A DNA stretch of 64,000 nt from Dirofilaria immitis (Eukaryota > Nematoda > Chromadorea > Rhabditida > Onchocercidae), in contig JAKNDB010000086.1 in assembly GCA_024305405.1 (NCBI GenBank), positions 186,001 to 250,000 of the forward strand, written 5' to 3'. Positions 45,901-57,700 of the stretch are shown here, piece by piece (position 1 is the first letter of the stretch; each line of letters opens with the position of its first letter). Under the pieces are notes generated by a model, which did no database searches, was not told the origin of the DNA, and saw only the letters and a list, made by a program, of their open reading frames with translations. Position numbers and translations under genes: made by a program.

Positions 45901-48900
45901 TATTAGTGCAGTTGCTATAAGCGTAGTTTATTTATTCCTTATCAGATGAATTTATTCGTAAATCTATTCCATTTGTAGAAATAGATGCAGAGGTGTTTGT
46001 TATACCAATCACAGATAACTATTCGAAGCATGAACTTTTGTTATATGCTGGTAACCAAAGCACATTGTTAATCAATATCAAAGATTATGGGAAGGTAGCA
46101 GTTTTACTCCATTTCATTAGAAAAGTTATAACACATTCAAATCCAATTTTTTTTTCATCTTATTGCAGAAATTCACAAATCAAATTCTTTTGAATAGCGA
46201 TAAATCAGTTAAAAGGATTTTGTTGAAGTAACAAATGCGGATCAATTTTCTGCTGGAAAAATTACTGCAACGACACTTCGCAATGGTAAACCTTTTTAAT
46301 TATTTAATTAGTGCTAGCCAACTGTTGCAATATTCAGCTTTTTTCTTTCTTTTGCACATCTTTCTAAAACGTAAGCATCTTCAGATCAGTCTCATGTAAC
46401 AAACCAACTGGATCTAACTGTAAAATCAATTATGGAAAACGAAACTCGTCATGCACTCTTCGAGTTGAATTCCCCATTTGCAGAAATCAAATCGAAGGTA
46501 AACCAAATTAAGAATTATTTTTGGAAAGAATTTCAATGAAATGACGAGATGCCCTCGGAGAATCCAAGGGAATATATAAATATGCTGTCATTTGATGAGA
46601 AAGATGGGATTGTAAAGGACAGTTTAATACTGTCTATCGATTTAATTGTTACCGCGCTGCAGTCGTTATCATATAAGAGATTATTCACATGTTTAGTATT
46701 GTGCGTTATCTAAATTTAGGTACTTTTCTAATATTTGCGAACATATGACATTTAACCATAAGAATGTATCATTTATAACATCTGATTTAAAAGTGTATAT
46801 ATAGTAAACAAAATGTTTACTAAGAATAAGGTTTGATTTATAGGCTCAAACGGGAGATCCAAGCTGTCTGGTTGATCTTGTATTTATTGTAGACAAGTCG
46901 CAAAGTGTCGAGAAGACTTTCCAGAAACAGTTGCAATTAGCTATTGCATTAGTCCGTTCCTTTTAATTTGTCTACATATTTTTACAGTAATATATGATGC
47001 CATTTATAGCCTATATAAATTTATTTTAGTAGAGCGAATTATTCACAAATGTTATTCACAAAAGTTAAATAATAAGAGAGAACAAGAATTATTATAGCAG
47101 AATATCAAAAATCGACTACAAATCATGAATCGAAATTCATAAATTAATATAATCATGGGACATGCATTATATGAATTAGTCATATTCAGATAAAAGCAAT
47201 TTCGTCATCAGATTTCAATAAACGTGTTCGAGTTGCTGCTATATCATTCAGTTCTCAAGCTCAGATCAATTTTCAATTTAATGAATTTAACGACCAGAGT
47301 AAGGTATGTTTCGTTCATTTACTCGTTTGTTGATGATATTTAATACTAGATAAAAAACGTCGTTCAATTCAGATATTAAATGCTTTACTTCTTCTTACAC
47401 ATTCTGGTGGAAACACGTCTTCAGTCAGTGGTGTTAATTTGGCTCTTAAAGAAATTCAGGAAAGAGGAAGAAAAGGTGCCAGGTAAATTATCCTTTGATA
47501 AAGATAAAATCTTTATTCTATTCAAAAATCCATCTATCCAATATATTGCGTAAGAGAAAAGTGGTTAATCATTATAAGTAATTCTTTCTTGAGAAAAATA
47601 ATATGAATTAATTTTGGAAGTTGAACAGGTTATGTTATATTGCACTGAAAAATTTCTGTTCTTTGATATCGTATAAATGATATATTTTGAGATGAATTGT
47701 TACCAAAATGAAAAAAGATTTTGTGTTCATTCGAAATAACTAAAACTTTCGAAATGCCAGTAGAATATTGTAGAAAAATGGTGGTGCTCATATCGGATGG
47801 TAACAGCCAAAATCGCTGGGAGGACGTTTTAGATGCTTCGGATCGTCTTCATGCTATTGGTGCCATTGTCTACGCTATTACTCCTAGTCATGACTACTAC
47901 TTCAGGTAAATCCGTTAGAGCAAATGAATTCAGTTCAGCAGGTGCGAAATTCCATTTTTTTTGTCTCCCCACTTCTCCAATAATATTTTCTTGTTCCGTA
48001 GTGATGACATGAATTTATGGCATGATGAAGAAGAAAACAAATTTTTTATGATTTAAAAACTATGAAGGACAAAAGATTAATAATGTCTGGAATGGTCGGA
48101 AGAGGGATTCCGGTTCTTTATGATGTGATAAAATAGCACCATATAAACATAATATAAAATAATGAGATACAGAAAAGAATGCTGAAATAAAATCATATGG
48201 ATGATGGACGATAAAACTGATATGCAAATTTGATATTCTTATCTGAAGATTCTGGAAAAGTTACTAGCAGTGATGATAAGGATTGCAGAGAACTGGAATT
48301 ATATACAAGAAATAAGTGGTTGGTATACGTGGATGCTCATATAAAGCGATTCATGGACGATGCTACACTGTCGCTTCTTAAATGTCAGGATCCCTCAACA
48401 TCACAATCCTTATTGCCTTCAGAAGTTGGTCTTTTCTTCATTTCACTTTTTCAATGAATAAAAATGAATCAATCTGATCTTCGCGATTCTGCAATAATAG
48501 TAGCAATCAGCAAGAAATCTAACAGGCGAGTAAACGATAAGTCAGGAAGGTGAGGTATAAAGGTGAGCAGAAGTAAGAGGAAAAGAATCATAAATATAAG
48601 GTTATCCTTCAGTGAGTCATAAAATATAAGTTCATTTTTATGACTCATAATGATCAAATCCATCTTCCATTCTAAATTATTCATTCCACTTGCAATTTGT
48701 TGGATCAGCATTCGCATTCACTAACTAACTAACCAATTGTTTTCTTTCCTGGTATAATATTAAAAGATAAGACACTACTTAATAATGTGAAATTATTTAA
48801 AAGTAAAAAATAAGTAAAATGAAGTTACATGAATTGAAATAACAAGTAGTTGAAATAATTATTTACAGTTTGAATTTCTCACAGTGTCGCCTACCATAGA

Positions 48901-51900
48901 GAACAAAACGTTGGTGAAAGAAGAAGAATTGGTGAAACGGGAATCTTCAGCAGTACCAAATAGGTTTTATATTTTGCTTATTTGAAGAAATCTCAATTTT
49001 CTTGAGTTTAAGCTTAACCACAGGCAATTAAAAATATCTCTTTCACATTGATACTTTTTTCGTGCAAAGAAATGAGAATGTTATACATCTTTATAGATGT
49101 AAGTATTCAAAAATGGATTTGGAAATTATTCTGGACGCATCTACCAGTCGTCAGGAAGTTTTTGAACACCAGCGTGAACTGGCTCTGTCACTTATTGAAC
49201 GCCTACCAATAGATGCTGATCAAACTCATGTCGCAGTGGGTATAAATTCATTTACTTCGACACCGACATTACGCCAAACACTTGGCCTAGGTAGGAATAA
49301 ACAGGTCAGTATCCTTTTTGCTATCAAACTAAAATATCATGATGCTGTTTTTGCATATACTCTACGATATTTCTTCTCCATTATTTGTAGATGGTACGCC
49401 ATGCTATTGAGGATATCAAATATACTGGCGGAAATACTTTTACTGCACAAGCCGTAGAATTATCGGTTCAGGATCTGAAGCGCGGAAGGAGAGCGGATGC
49501 CATACAAGTACCAATATTCAATATTTACCACTCGGAAAAATTCAATTTCTTTGACAACTTCGTATGGGATAAAGATTATTCCACACCGTTAATAATGAAA
49601 TATGACAGCGTAATAATATCACAGTTGGATTTAGGTTGTTGTATTGATGAATGATGGAATGTCACAAGATCCATGGGAGAAAGTACTTGAAGCAAGTCAG
49701 CTTCTGCGTGACACTGGTGCAGAATTGTTTGGTGTAGCTCTTGGAGATAATATAGATCTGCGCGAATTAAAACATTACATTGGTAGCCAAGACCGCATTT
49801 ACAGAGATAATTCTACTGAAAGGTTGTGGTTTGTGTTTGTTTTTGTTTAATGACGAATTACTTGCATAATAAATAATAAATCAATTGTAGATTTTTAACG
49901 GATGTAGTCTCATTGCTCACCGGGGAAAGAACTGTAGCATGCCAGATTCTGTGAGTTTGAAAAATACAAAAACATATTCGAGCAACTCTAGCAATCAATT
50001 ATGCAGTACTCCCAATCTGGATATTATTATCTTGTTTGATAATGCCATTAAAACAGCTAACATGAGTGAGCAATCCATATCTTCCAATCGCTATCTTCTA
50101 TTAGATGTACTCGGTGAGTTTTCTCTATAATTGATGGATAGATATGTATATTGTTTGGAGAGCCATTTTCTGAGTGCATTAAACAACAAATAAATATTCA
50201 CGTGCTTTTCCTTTATCTTCAGATCAGTTCTATATATTCTATAATATATTTCACTTATATGACAATCTTTGTATAGGTTCGCTTCCAACAACAAAACATA
50301 GCGATCGAGTGAAGATTTCCGTGATAACTTTTAACAGCCAGCCGCAAGTGGTCATTAGCATGGACGATCTGCAAGATAGGGACAGAATCTTTGCCAAAGT
50401 GGAATCAATTAAACCTAAAGCAAGTATACCTTGCTATGCTAAGGCCATCAATTTTGCTGTTCAGTTAGTGATTTATTATTTGTTTGTTTTTCTTTAACTT
50501 TTTTCCATAAAATCATAAATGCATTATTATTTGGAAATAAATGGCACGCATTGTTCAACAGTCTTTAGGGAATATAATAAAGGACATAGAAAAGATGCCC
50601 GTAGTATATTCGTCATTGTTGGCGATGGACAATCTGATGACAACCTCAATGAACGTAATGACGCTATTGAACATTTACGTAATGTAAGTTAATTATAAAC
50701 TTTAGATAAAAGCTATTATAAGTGAATTAACTGCTCATTAATGATTTAACAAGTGGTCCCGAGGTGTAGTGGTTAGCACTCAGGACTCTGAATCCTGCCG
50801 GGGCCTACCACTTTACTCGTCATGCCTTATTGCTAACTTCTCCTGAAACCCATTTCCTGAAAACTCGTGGATCAAAATGAGCACAATTTGATAGCAGAAT
50901 TTGATATTGCTAATATTCGTACTGTACATGATACATTTGTGAAAAATGATGTATCAGTCACTCACTATATGATCATGAGTAACATACGATGGGACAGTGA
51001 AAGATCTGATCAACATGTCACTCACGTATCTCCACTTTCGTACTGTCATCATGCCTGCCACCGTCTCGCGAAATTTACTAGTTTTGTATAACTGAAAATC
51101 GTTTTGTTTTCTATCATCTACTAATATGCAATTAAGTATGTTTTTCTTGTAGAATTTATTTGTAAGGTTAAGTTACCCTACTGAGCTAAATTTTGCTATT
51201 TTTTCGTTAGATTTTGCTAAATTTTTCTTCAAATATTGGAAAATAAGATAGGGATGAAGGAAATTTTTTCTGTGATCTATATATTGCACAGGGCTACGTT
51301 ATATGGTCCCGTGGTGTAGTGGTTAGCACTCAGGACTTTGAATCCTGCGACGGGAGTTCGAATCTCCCGGGACCTCTCGTTTTCTTTCATCCGATGAATA
51401 TTTCCTGTTGGGGTATTTGTTTTTCTTGTTTGAATGTAAAAGATGTTTTTAAGTAGGACTAATAAGATATCTGAATGGGAAATCTCATTATAGGCAACAG
51501 GGCTTAACAGATACGCAGTGGATAGTGGCAAGTGGGTTGATATAGAGACATTGTCGAGGTATACAGGTTCACCTGATAATGTGTTCAATTACGATCGCAA
51601 TGCTGAATTCGCTAGGCTCATACTCAATGCCGCTGCAGCTGCTAACAAGGCGCGATGTATTCGGGTATTTCTTATGTTATCTATTTTTATCTCAGTGTTT
51701 TAAAGCCTCAAAATAAACTATAGCAGTTGGAAGTTAATAGCTGTTTATATTTCATTCTGCTGACAAAAGCGAAGAACTCCGGAAAAGTAAACTTTCCTCT
51801 TTTATTTTCATCTTATCCCTAACTTACTATTTATTAAACATCCTTCCTTCCGTCGACTGATTGTTGTTAATTACGGAAGGTTTTATGTTTTCATTTTAAT

Positions 51901-53765
51901 TTCGTAGTTTTATGGAATCTATCTCTTTTCATCGCATTATTTTAAATGTCACCGCGTGCTCTTCAAATTTCTGGAAAAATCGCTCCTACCATTAATCGCA
52001 ACAGTTCTACACTTAGCAAACAGAATGAAGGACGAAAAAAGACAGCAACAGCAAATTGGATTTCAATTTAAAACAGTTCGAGAATGAAAAGGTTTGCGTT
52101 AAGTGCTAAATTCGTAAAACAATTTGCATTTGAAGTTGATAAAGGACTCTTCTTTGATCCAATCCTTTTTAACGTTTCTTTCTGAAGCATAAATTAACGA
52201 TCGTTTCCACAAGTTCAGATTGTCACCAAAGAAGAAGCGACCACAATAATAGACACTCGTATTTCACGGCCAACACCAAAATCTCTAGAAGTGAGGCAAA
52301 AGATTACCAAAGAAGATTCCACTGTGGCGACAAGTACAGCAAGGAAAAAGAATCAAACATTGTTAGAGAGGAAAAATTCGAAAAAGAAACAGTTAGAAGA
52401 ATTAGCAAAAATTCATTGAGTTCTGAACTAAGCGCCACTCAAATGATTTCAAGTTCCAGTTTCTATCATCGACAAAAATTACAAAAATGATTCTATTCTG
52501 ACGACACGTACAGCGAGGAAAAAGAATCAAACACTGTTAGAAGGAAAAAATCAAAAGAGAAGCAACTGGAAGGATTAGTAAAAAGTTCATCGAGCTTTAA
52601 ACTAGAAATTATTCAAACGACCCCGAATTCTAGTTTCTATCGTCAATCTAAAAATACCACTATTGCGCCAGATACTATTACTACTTCCTCACCTGGTTAG
52701 TTTTCTTTATTTAAAAGCATTATAGATTATGACCCGATTTTACGTGTGATTTTAATTACAGATTGTGAAATTGATGCCATCGTGATTATTGACTCGTCGG
52801 GCTCTGTGGAGGAAACATTTAGTCGTGAGAAGGAGCTCGCTGCGGAGATAATAAATCGACTTCGGATAGGTCCAAATAACGCTCATGTAGCGCTAATAAA
52901 ATTCGCAGCTAAGGAGAAAGTAAAAACAGTATGGTCGTTTAAGCAACCGCAAGAACAACGAAAAGTGTTGCAAGCCCTTCTGGAGATTCCTTTCAGCAGC
53001 GGTACTACAGCCATACACGCCGCACTCTTACAGGTTTGCTATCAACTATTTTTCAAATTAATGTCTGAACGGAAACGATTTGCTTCGTTATCTTTTCGAA
53101 TTCGCTTCACTTCTGTCATTTTTACGGGCATACTTTTTGCAGGCGGTAAACGAATATTCGTTAAATAAGGGTGCAAGACCAAGAATAGCAACACCTTTTG
53201 TATTTATATTTACCGATGGCTTCGGACAAAAAGATACTACGGAAGCGGCAACTCTGTTAAGAGATGTAATTCCAAATATATTCGCTATTGCCGTTGGCAA
53301 AAAGGTAGATCAATTATTCTTTTTAATCTTATATTCGTTATGTATACGAAACAAAAAATTCTTTGAAAATTCTTGTGACAAACTGAAAAATATGGAATTA
53401 ATGCTTTCTAATAAAATGATTGAATAATGCAGTGATTATATGATTCCATTCATCTAATCAGTGTTATTTCTTTAAAAATCTTTTGGAATTTTCCCGAATT
53501 CTAAGATCGTATATAGTGATTATATTATTATTAACTGATTCTTGGCTCTGGTCTGTTCATGCTTTTCGGTCGGACCAAGTTTCTTTTTAAGCATTTATTT
53601 GATAATGCGAAACAATACGGAAAAAGAAGTTTGCAGTGCATAACAAAAATATCATTCCAGCATCCAATCAATGAAGATGAATTAAGAAAAATCACTGGTT
53701 CAAACGACCGAGTGTTTATGGATAACGATATCGAGAAATTATATGGAATAATAAAAAGATCATGA
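37888..53765 (+). CDS. Secreted protein with eight VWA domains
   Basis: I read 39 exons, about 5.9 kb of coding sequence (about 1,970 residues), ending at TGA 53763-53765. The start is either ATG 37888 or the in-frame ATG 37924; both lead into a hydrophobic stretch (TSTLLLLAAAMSA, exon 38048-38102) that looks like a signal peptide. Eight VWA domains follow, separated by short low-complexity, Ser/Thr/Lys-rich linkers, with no membrane span or other domain seen. VWA domains are adhesion and matrix-interaction modules (collagen VI, matrilins, integrins) that bind metal at a MIDAS site (DxSxS, T, D). Domains 2, 5, 6 and 8 keep DxSxS; 1, 3, 4 and 7 do not. Nine apparent homopolymer indels interrupt the frame. 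The partner is unknown; a cuticle, basement-membrane or secreted adhesion role is inference. Confidence 0.85.
38560..39035. repeat. Low-complexity AT-rich tract (TTAATTA/ATTATAATT mixture)
   Basis: Almost pure A/T sequence built of interleaved TTAATTA, TATAATT and AATAAT words inside the first large intron of the VWA gene. It is rich in short self-complementary stretches. Confidence 0.85.
40491..41906 (+). CDS. VWA gene: Asn/Ser linker and VWA domain 2 (intact MIDAS)
   Basis: Exons 40491-40649 (linker with NSSTNNTT, possible N-glycosylation), 40735-40860, 41012-41196, 41341-41528 and 41768-41906. The domain reads IDLMIVLDSSGSVF, then FTGGGTRIAKAV, then MFILISDGNGQ, giving a complete DxSxS, T, D site. 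One A is missing in 41059-41062: IVIPLK must pass to INQTRNEIMKEL. Confidence 0.85.
41973..44226 (+). CDS. VWA gene: linker, VWA domain 3 (degenerate MIDAS), linker
   Basis: Exons 41973-42130, 42276-42446, 43436-43560, 43702-43805, 43908-44050 and 44134-44226. The domain begins NVDLVFAIDLSPR (no DxSxS) and includes RIRVAIVTFSQEAQINLEW and RLVIILVSDSST. The linker exon 41973-42130 reaches its donor in the right phase only with one more A in 42095-42099 (KKKQIEENTTLK). The intron 42447-43435 (989 bp) shows nothing recognisable. Confidence 0.78.
44249..44278 (+). repeat. (ATT)n microsatellite in a VWA-gene intron
   Basis: About nine ATT units in the intron 44227-44979, shortly after the donor. 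The rest of that 753-bp intron shows nothing recognisable. Confidence 0.95.
44980..46497 (+). CDS. VWA gene: VWA domain 4 (degenerate MIDAS) and linkers
   Basis: Exons 44980-45236, 45650-45780, 45979-46094, 46169-46285 and 46385-46497. The domain reads LVDLIILVDKSVAAS, RIQISLITFADNVHIEI, RRVFMIFTDGSSRDS, AEVFVIPITDNY. The metal motif is DKSVA, lacking the second serine. Three indels are needed: one more T in 45050-45054, one more T in 45707-45710, one more A in 46211-46214. The last two exons are linker. Confidence 0.78.
46844..48963 (+). CDS. VWA gene: VWA domain 5 (DKSQS) and linker
   Basis: Exons 46844-46951, 47190-47303, 47373-47482, 47774-47905, 48289-48428 and linker 48885-48963. It begins CLVDLVFIVDKSQSVEKTF, keeps DxSxS, then VRVAAISFSSQAQI, HSGGNTSSVSGVNLAL and MVVLISDGNSQNRW. 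All exon phases join without correction, which makes it the best control against a general pseudogene reading. Confidence 0.83.
49097..49822 (+). CDS. VWA gene: VWA domain 6 (DASTS)
   Basis: Exons 49097-49304, 49391-49507 and 49635-49822. Reads MDLEIILDASTSRQEVF, YTGGNTFTAQAVEL, VVVLMNDGMSQDPWEKV and TGAELFGVALGDNIDL; MIDAS residues are present. No frame correction is needed within these exons. Confidence 0.85.
49891..51664 (+). CDS. VWA gene: VWA domain 7 (degenerate MIDAS)
   Basis: Exons 49891-50113, 50277-50463, 50569-50683 and 51494-51664. The first exon finishes domain 6 (FLTDVVSLLTG) and needs one more base in 49922-49928 to avoid a stop and read KNCSMPDSVSLKN. Domain 7 reads NLDIIILFDNAIKTAN (no DxSxS), RVKISVITFNSQPQVVI, SIFVIVGDGQSDD and LSRYTGSPDNVF. 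The intron 50684-51493 contains two tRNA-Gln sequences. Confidence 0.78.
50755..50804 (+). pseudogene. tRNA-Gln(CTG)-like sequence lacking the T arm
   Basis: Starts GGTCCCGAGGTGTAGTGG and keeps the D arm and anticodon arm (CAGGA/TCCTG around CTCTGAA, anticodon CTG). After the anticodon stem the sequence goes straight to a CGGGGCC-like 3' acceptor strand, with no TTCGA loop. It differs from the intact tRNA at 51305 by only two bases over the shared part. Most likely a deletion relic; it sits on the coding strand in a VWA-gene intron. Confidence 0.7.
51305..51375 (+). tRNA. tRNA-Gln(TTG)
   Basis: Acceptor GGTCCCG pairs with CGGGACC. The D arm has GTGTAGTGGTTAGCAC, the anticodon stem is CAGGA/TCCTG with loop CTTTGAA (anticodon TTG, reads CAA), and the T loop is TTCGAAT flanked by GGGAG and CTCCC. 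The sequence is 71 bases, one short of the usual 72: T stem and acceptor must share a C in the CCC run 51366-51368, so one C may have been lost in assembly. It lies in an intron of the VWA gene, same strand; pol III transcription from its internal boxes would be independent of the host. Confidence 0.93.
52219..52695 (+). CDS. VWA gene: Lys/Ser-rich linker exon with internal duplication
   Basis: A 477-base exon between VWA 7 and 8, encoding Thr/Ser/Lys-rich low-complexity sequence. It contains a 174-bp (58-codon) tandem duplication: copy 1 from 52330, copy 2 from 52504, sharing ARKKNQTLLE and SSFY. The reading frame to the donor at 52696 requires one more A in 52407-52411, one fewer A in 52483-52487 and one more base in 52541-52550. 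Exposed linker, perhaps proteolytically sensitive; function not evident. Confidence 0.68.
52330..52660 (+). repeat. 174-bp tandem duplication inside the linker exon
   Basis: Two copies, the second somewhat shorter and diverged; AGGAAAAAGAATCAAACA is identical in both. The period is a multiple of three, so the protein repeat stays in register. Confidence 0.8.
52762..53765 (+). CDS. VWA gene: VWA domain 8 (intact MIDAS) and C-terminus
   Basis: Exons 52762-53033, 53143-53304 and 53661-53765, no correction needed. Reads CEIDAIVIIDSSGSVEETF, NAHVALIKFAAKEKV, FSSGTTAIHAALLQ, PFVFIFTDGFGQKD and NIFAIAVGKK, with complete DSSGS, T and D positions. The protein ends a few residues after the last helix (IEKLYGIIKRS), so there is no membrane anchor or GPI signal. 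Confidence 0.88.
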
Positions 53766-54758
53766 GGACATGTTAATCTATCAATTTATTCATTTCTCCA
53801 TAGTAAATTATCACGGTTCAAAGAATTAATTTTGCATAGTAATGAAAATCTGTTGTACAACAAGAATATGAAGAGGTACTACAAAATGTTTGTTTTAGCA
53901 TCATAGAGTATGAGAACACTCGAATTTTTCAGTTTTAAAAAGCAGCATCTCAGATTGCGAGCATCTAATGGATGTTCGTAGCAACCTTTAAACACCAAAC
54001 CATTACTTTTTAATCTTTTTACATTTCTGGAAAATAAAGCCCTTCATAGGATATACACTTTAAAACCGCTGAAGCGAAGAATATAGCACGCTAATTACAT
54101 GGTAATTAGTCTCTTCAATATGTCGTATATTTTTCGATGTATTCGAAATCCTATACTGTCAAAGTTTCACTTCTTTGTCGGACTCTAGCATAATAAAATT
54201 TTCATTTATCCATTTTGTCCTTTGCAGCTGTTCTATTCGATCCTCTGCGGATATCAATGGCGCTAAGAATAATAGGATAATGTATTTATTCAAAATACAT
54301 ACTTATATCATGTACATTGGAAATTGACAAAATTAATAAAAATCTAAAATAGGTGTAATGTTTCACAAGAACATACAGTCTCCTCACGGCACAGTGATAT
54401 GCAGTGACCTAATCATCAACTTTTTAAAATAACGATAAACGGTATGAAGATTTAATGAAATATAGAGGAATCAAAACGGAACTGGGAAGGAGAAATATTA
54501 ATATAAAAATATGGAAATGACCAGAAAATCAAAGCCTGCATAAAGGACAGATTAATTATGTACCACAGAATGCTTTTTAAGGAACATCATCAATAAATGC
54601 TAATTAAAACCTAGGAATGAGAAAGACTTGAGGTATATTTCAATTTTATCCCTATGCACTGATCTTTTCATTTGTTCAGAATCTAATGAAATGAAATCAA
54701 GGATCTCCAAATTGCAACAATACTTATATTAATTCCTCTTCAGAAAAATATATCATTG
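53766..54758. other. Convergent spacer between the VWA gene and clpX
   Basis: About 1 kb holding the 3' UTRs of the two converging genes. No coding or structured RNA signal seen. A TTTATT at 54285-54290 could be the clpX polyadenylation signal on the minus strand. Confidence 0.6.
54033..54038 (+). terminator. Candidate polyadenylation signal of the VWA gene
   Basis: AATAAA 268 bases after the stop codon, in the convergent spacer with clpX. Confidence 0.45.
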
Positions 54759-57700
54759 TTAACCCGTAGCCTGCTGTGCACGTCGCGTATATACATAATC
54801 AGCTTTACCTTTCACACATTCTCTATTTATATGAACGCTTTCGATATTACTTCCCGGTACCATAAACTTCGCTTCCAGTAGTACCTGCACATTTGACCAT
54901 TGTAAGAAAATATTTCTACATGAGGATGATTTATGGTGCTACAATATAATAACTAAGAAACCTTTTCAACAATAGAACGCAATGCACGTGCACCGGTCTT
55001 ACGTTCTAATGCAAGCGCAGCAATTTCATCAAGTGCATCGGAGGAAAACGAAAGATCTGCACCATCCATAGCAAATTCAAGTTTCTTCTGGGCAAGCAAT
55101 GAATTCGTTGGTTCTGTTAATACCCTAATTAGCATGTCCTGCAATTCATGCGACGAAAATAAAACACATATTTCCATATTCATCGCATGTTATTTGTTAA
55201 GCTGACACTTTGATCAGATTAGAAGTCACAATGATTTATAACAAATGTGATTCGAAAAATTGTGTTCTGAAAAAGAAAATATATAAAGGATCCAAGATAG
55301 ATAAAGTTGAATAACCTTATCCAAACTGTGAAAGGGCACAATAACCGGAAAACGTCCAACAAGTTCTGGTACAATGCCAAAACTTATAAGATCTCCCTGA
55401 TCTGCCTGTCGCAAAAGATCGTCTCTTTTTTGCAATTGCTGTTTCCAACTTATCATCATCGGTTATTCGCTGCATTCCTGACCTTGCACCTAAAAGTGAA
55501 ACTACCGTGGATTTCACAGCATGTGATTGTTGATGAACAATACATAAATCAAAATGAATTAAAGTAACCTAAGCCTAGTGTTTTCTTATCGAGTCGTTTG
55601 CCAACTATACGGTCCAAAGCGGTGAATGCGCCTGATGCCACAAATAAAATATCTGTTGTATCAACTTGAACAAAGTCTTGTTGTGTGCTCATTGACTTAC
55701 GACTGCTCTTCACATTCACCAGTGTTCCTGTAACTCTGCCCAGGGAAACGAAGGTACAATATAGCAATTATTTTTCTTAAAAACAAACGATTAACAGACG
55801 ACAAGTACATATTTTTCCATAATGAAGTGCCTAACAATCATACGTCGCAAAATTCAAGAAACTTGATACTTATTATCCAAACCGCTCCAAACAACTAAAT
55901 TAAACAATGAAACGACTCACGTACTGATAAAATACCAGAAACAAACTCACCTTCTACTAATTTGAGCAGTGCATGTTGCACGCCTTCGCCACTCACATCT
56001 CTGAACGCATGAGATTGCACATTATGCGCCGCAGCTATTTTGTCTATCTCATCCAGGAAAACAATTCCCTGTTGTGCGCGTTCGATGTTACCACCTGCAT
56101 TCTGCACAAGTTTTTGCACGACGCTTTCCACATCTTCACCAACATAACTAGAAAAACATAGTATATCCATCTTTATGATTCAGATCTAATAAATAACCTC
56201 AGCTATTTAATATATAGCTGAGTGTCACTGGGATTAAAAATTTCTCATACAATATTTCCATTCTCATGCCAATTACATCATTGGTTTTAGAGAAAATTTT
56301 GAAAGCATTTCCTTATCTACAGTTTACCTGCTTCGTAAATAACCTAACTTCAAGTTCTTATTTAATATTTTTTCTAGCATGTTGGAGTTTCAAGCTTTTA
56401 CATAACTATACTGCTTCTGGAAACTTCAATAGGTGATAAAATGTAATAGTTACGCTTAACGGAACAAATTTATATAAAATAAATTTGTTTATCACGTCTC
56501 TAAACAAAGAACCATAATGATTTCTTTTGCACTAGATTAATACTGAAAGTTCAAATATGATAAAGGGTAAAAAAACTTTACCCAGCCTGAGTCATAGAGG
56601 TACAGTCACATAACGCAATGGGCACATCCAGAATACGGGCCAAAGTTTGAGTGATAAAAGTTTTACCAACTCCGGACGGACCAAGTAATAGAATATTAGA
56701 TTTTTCTAATCGGATCGGAGTATCGTTTTCAGGAAGTGGACGAAACACTGGTGAAGCAACTCGTTGCTTCTGTTGAGGTATAGATGCTTCTGAGAAAAAA
56801 CGAATGTCAGCGCGTCCAGATCTACTATAATCTTCTTGATACAACACCCCAGCTGAAGATACTGCTGTTCGTGGTCGATTTCCTTCCACATTATTAATAG
56901 CTGGTGAACCAATATTATTTTCGATATTATGATAAAGACGTAGATAGTGTTGGTAAACCCCAACAGAAAGTGTTTTCTTGGCTTGTTCTTGACCAATGAT
57001 ATACTTATTCAAGAAATTATAAATCTGAAAAAACGTTTTTACTAACTTGCTTCAAAAAATCTAATTTTTTAAAAGTATGTACATTAAATTTTGATAAAAA
57101 GGATTGCGAATATTAAAAACGTAACCTCTTTTGGATATGGTGGCTTCCTATCCGCTTCATTCGCTTTTAAAATACTTCCCTTCTCATCATCCTCATCTAT
57201 CGGGCCACAACTGAACAACCGTCGACAATTTTCACAAATAAGATAACGTGAGCTGGCTGAAAGAATCCAAAGAAGAAACATTTAACGGAAGTAAATAAAA
57301 AAGCTATGTTAAATGCTAATGAATATAATCTATTGGGTTAAACTACTTACAGTCAACTATAACTAAATTTTTTAATACAACAGTATTAATAAATACACGG
57401 TACTAAGAACAGAAAGCTTAATTATGCATTATTCAAGATTAGCATGTGATGTAGTTCAAAAATATTCCGTCATTTTCTAATAATCATTATTACTCACGCG
57501 TTGATGATGGTATATTTTTGAGTGGCTTGCCGCATTCATCACACCGATTGTTGGAGGACGAAGTACGCCAGATATTCCATCTTGTTGTAAGTTTGCCAGC
57601 CAATGGAATTGATGCCAGCAATCGAATACGTTGTCGAAATTCATTGTGTTCGCTTGCATTTTTTCCCAATCATCTGCATCTGAACCCGAATCATTATTAC

